The notes under the pieces: generated by a model
What the model saw: the letters and a program-made list of their open reading frames with translations, nothing else
The model's database searches: none
Told to the model about the DNA's origin: nothing
Program-made: the position numbers and the translations under genes
Assembly: GCA_002786165.1 (NCBI GenBank)
Contig: PEQK01000012.1
Span: 248,001-312,000 of the forward strand
Direction: 5' to 3'
DNA length: 64,000 nt
Source: Legionella sp.
GTDB taxonomy: Bacteria; Pseudomonadota; Gammaproteobacteria; Legionellales; Legionellaceae
Shown: piece by piece, positions 63,640 through 64,000 of the stretch
How positions within the stretch are numbered: the stretch's first letter is position 1
How the letters are laid out: each line of letters opens with the position of its first letter

Positions 63640-64000
63640 ATGTGGATGGATTTAAAACCGCTAAAACGTCATCGTGATTTTCGATACGCCTATTTCGGGC
63701 AATTCATTTCTTTTTTCGGAACCATGATGAGCTGGGTTGCGTTGCCTTATCAAATTTATCACATGACTCATTCTACGTTAGCCGTAGGCTTACTCGGTCT
63801 CGTAGAGCTTGTTCCTTTGTTGTTGACTGCCTTTATTGGTGGCGCATTGGCTGATGTATTGGATAGACGAAAATTACTGATCCGATCGGAAATAGGCATG
63901 GCTATTGGATGTTTATGTTTGGTTTTTAATGCCCTGGCTCCTCATCCACACTTATGGCTGATCTATCTCATTGCAGCACTTCTATCTGCTTTAAGTGGAT
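63640..64000 (+). CDS. MFS exporter (EntS/MFS_3-like), partial
   Basis: An open frame from ATG 63640 runs off the window (at least 120 residues). YAYFGQFISFFGTMMSWVALPYQIYHMT and GLVELVPLLLTAFIGGALAD with DRRKLL are typical of MFS_3 transporters (EntS, macrolide or drug exporters). TTAGGA nine bases upstream is the ribosome binding site. The C-terminus is not available, so the exact transported compound cannot be judged. Confidence 0.8.
   Translation, partial: MWMDLKPLKRHRDFRYAYFGQFISFFGTMMSWVALPYQIYHMTHSTLAVGLLGLVELVPLLLTAFIGGALADVLDRRKLLIRSEIGMAIGCLCLVFNALAPHPHLWLIYLIAALLSALSG

Overview
The window is a stretch of a gammaproteobacterial chromosome, most likely from the order Legionellales (Legionella / Coxiella / Berkiella type). 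Evidence is the grpE-dnaK-dnaJ heat-shock cluster, the rpsU-yqeY-dnaG...rpoD macromolecular-synthesis region, an MsrB-MsrA fusion, an IcmC/DotE-like inner-membrane protein of a Dot/Icm type IVB secretion system, a thermolysin-type secreted M4 protease, and several large orphan membrane or coiled-coil proteins of the kind seen among Dot/Icm substrates. The genus cannot be fixed from the sequence alone.

Layout. 1-5.6 kb: an orphan 609-aa protein with a small hydrophobic ORF on its tail, a CvfB-like RNA-binding protein, an LplT-like MFS transporter and an orphan membrane protein. 5.7-11.5 kb: a small XRE-like regulator, then a tightly packed leftward operon SURF1 / Sco-like / ctaA / ctaB / sco / rimK / msrBA, combining haem A and cytochrome oxidase assembly with protein repair and modification. 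11.6-16.9 kb: DUF2909, a Rap1a/Tai-like periplasmic protein, a coiled-coil protein, a secreted orphan and a subtilisin. 17-24.7 kb: leftward grpE, dnaK, dnaJ, carA, metK, ahcY, with near-consensus sigma-32 promoters before grpE and before dnaK. 24.8-37.8 kb: hydrolases, hemE, folB (apparently with an ATC start codon), a P-type ATPase with degenerate catalytic motifs, a SPOR protein, recG, epmC, a DUF3579 gene, icmC-like, fpr and class I aldolase. 37.8-43 kb: a pair of orphan membrane genes under a Fur-box-like site, the M4 protease and a PAS-REC regulator. 43-48.5 kb: rpsU, yqeY, dnaG, a small secreted protein, rpoD and tRNA-Ile(CAU).

The most interesting region is 48.4-57.5 kb. It is a 9.0-kb integrated element bounded by a perfect 63-bp direct repeat of the tRNA 3' part (48414-48476 and 57392-57454), with a P4-type tyrosine integrase next to the distal repeat. 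It carries an AlpA-like regulator, a DUF3987 helicase/primase-like gene (broken by one base at a T10 run), an iteron-like cluster beside it, a DUF5681 gene, an AbiEi/AbiEii toxin-antitoxin pair with its own operator, a metallophosphoesterase preceded by two identical-geometry palindromes, and two unknown membrane proteins. This gene set resembles a phage satellite (PICI/P4-like) or small integrative element carrying defence cargo.

57.5-60.6 kb is a graveyard of relics: an internally deleted IS30-family element with recognisable terminal inverted repeats, a 5'-truncated DUF3800 gene, a 5'-truncated YafQ toxin and an orphan fragment. 60.6-64 kb returns to chromosomal-looking genes: a thiol peroxidase lacking its resolving cysteine, an endonuclease/exonuclease/phosphatase-fold protein (possible effector), an alkyltransferase-like protein, DUF486, and the start of an MFS exporter that runs off the window.
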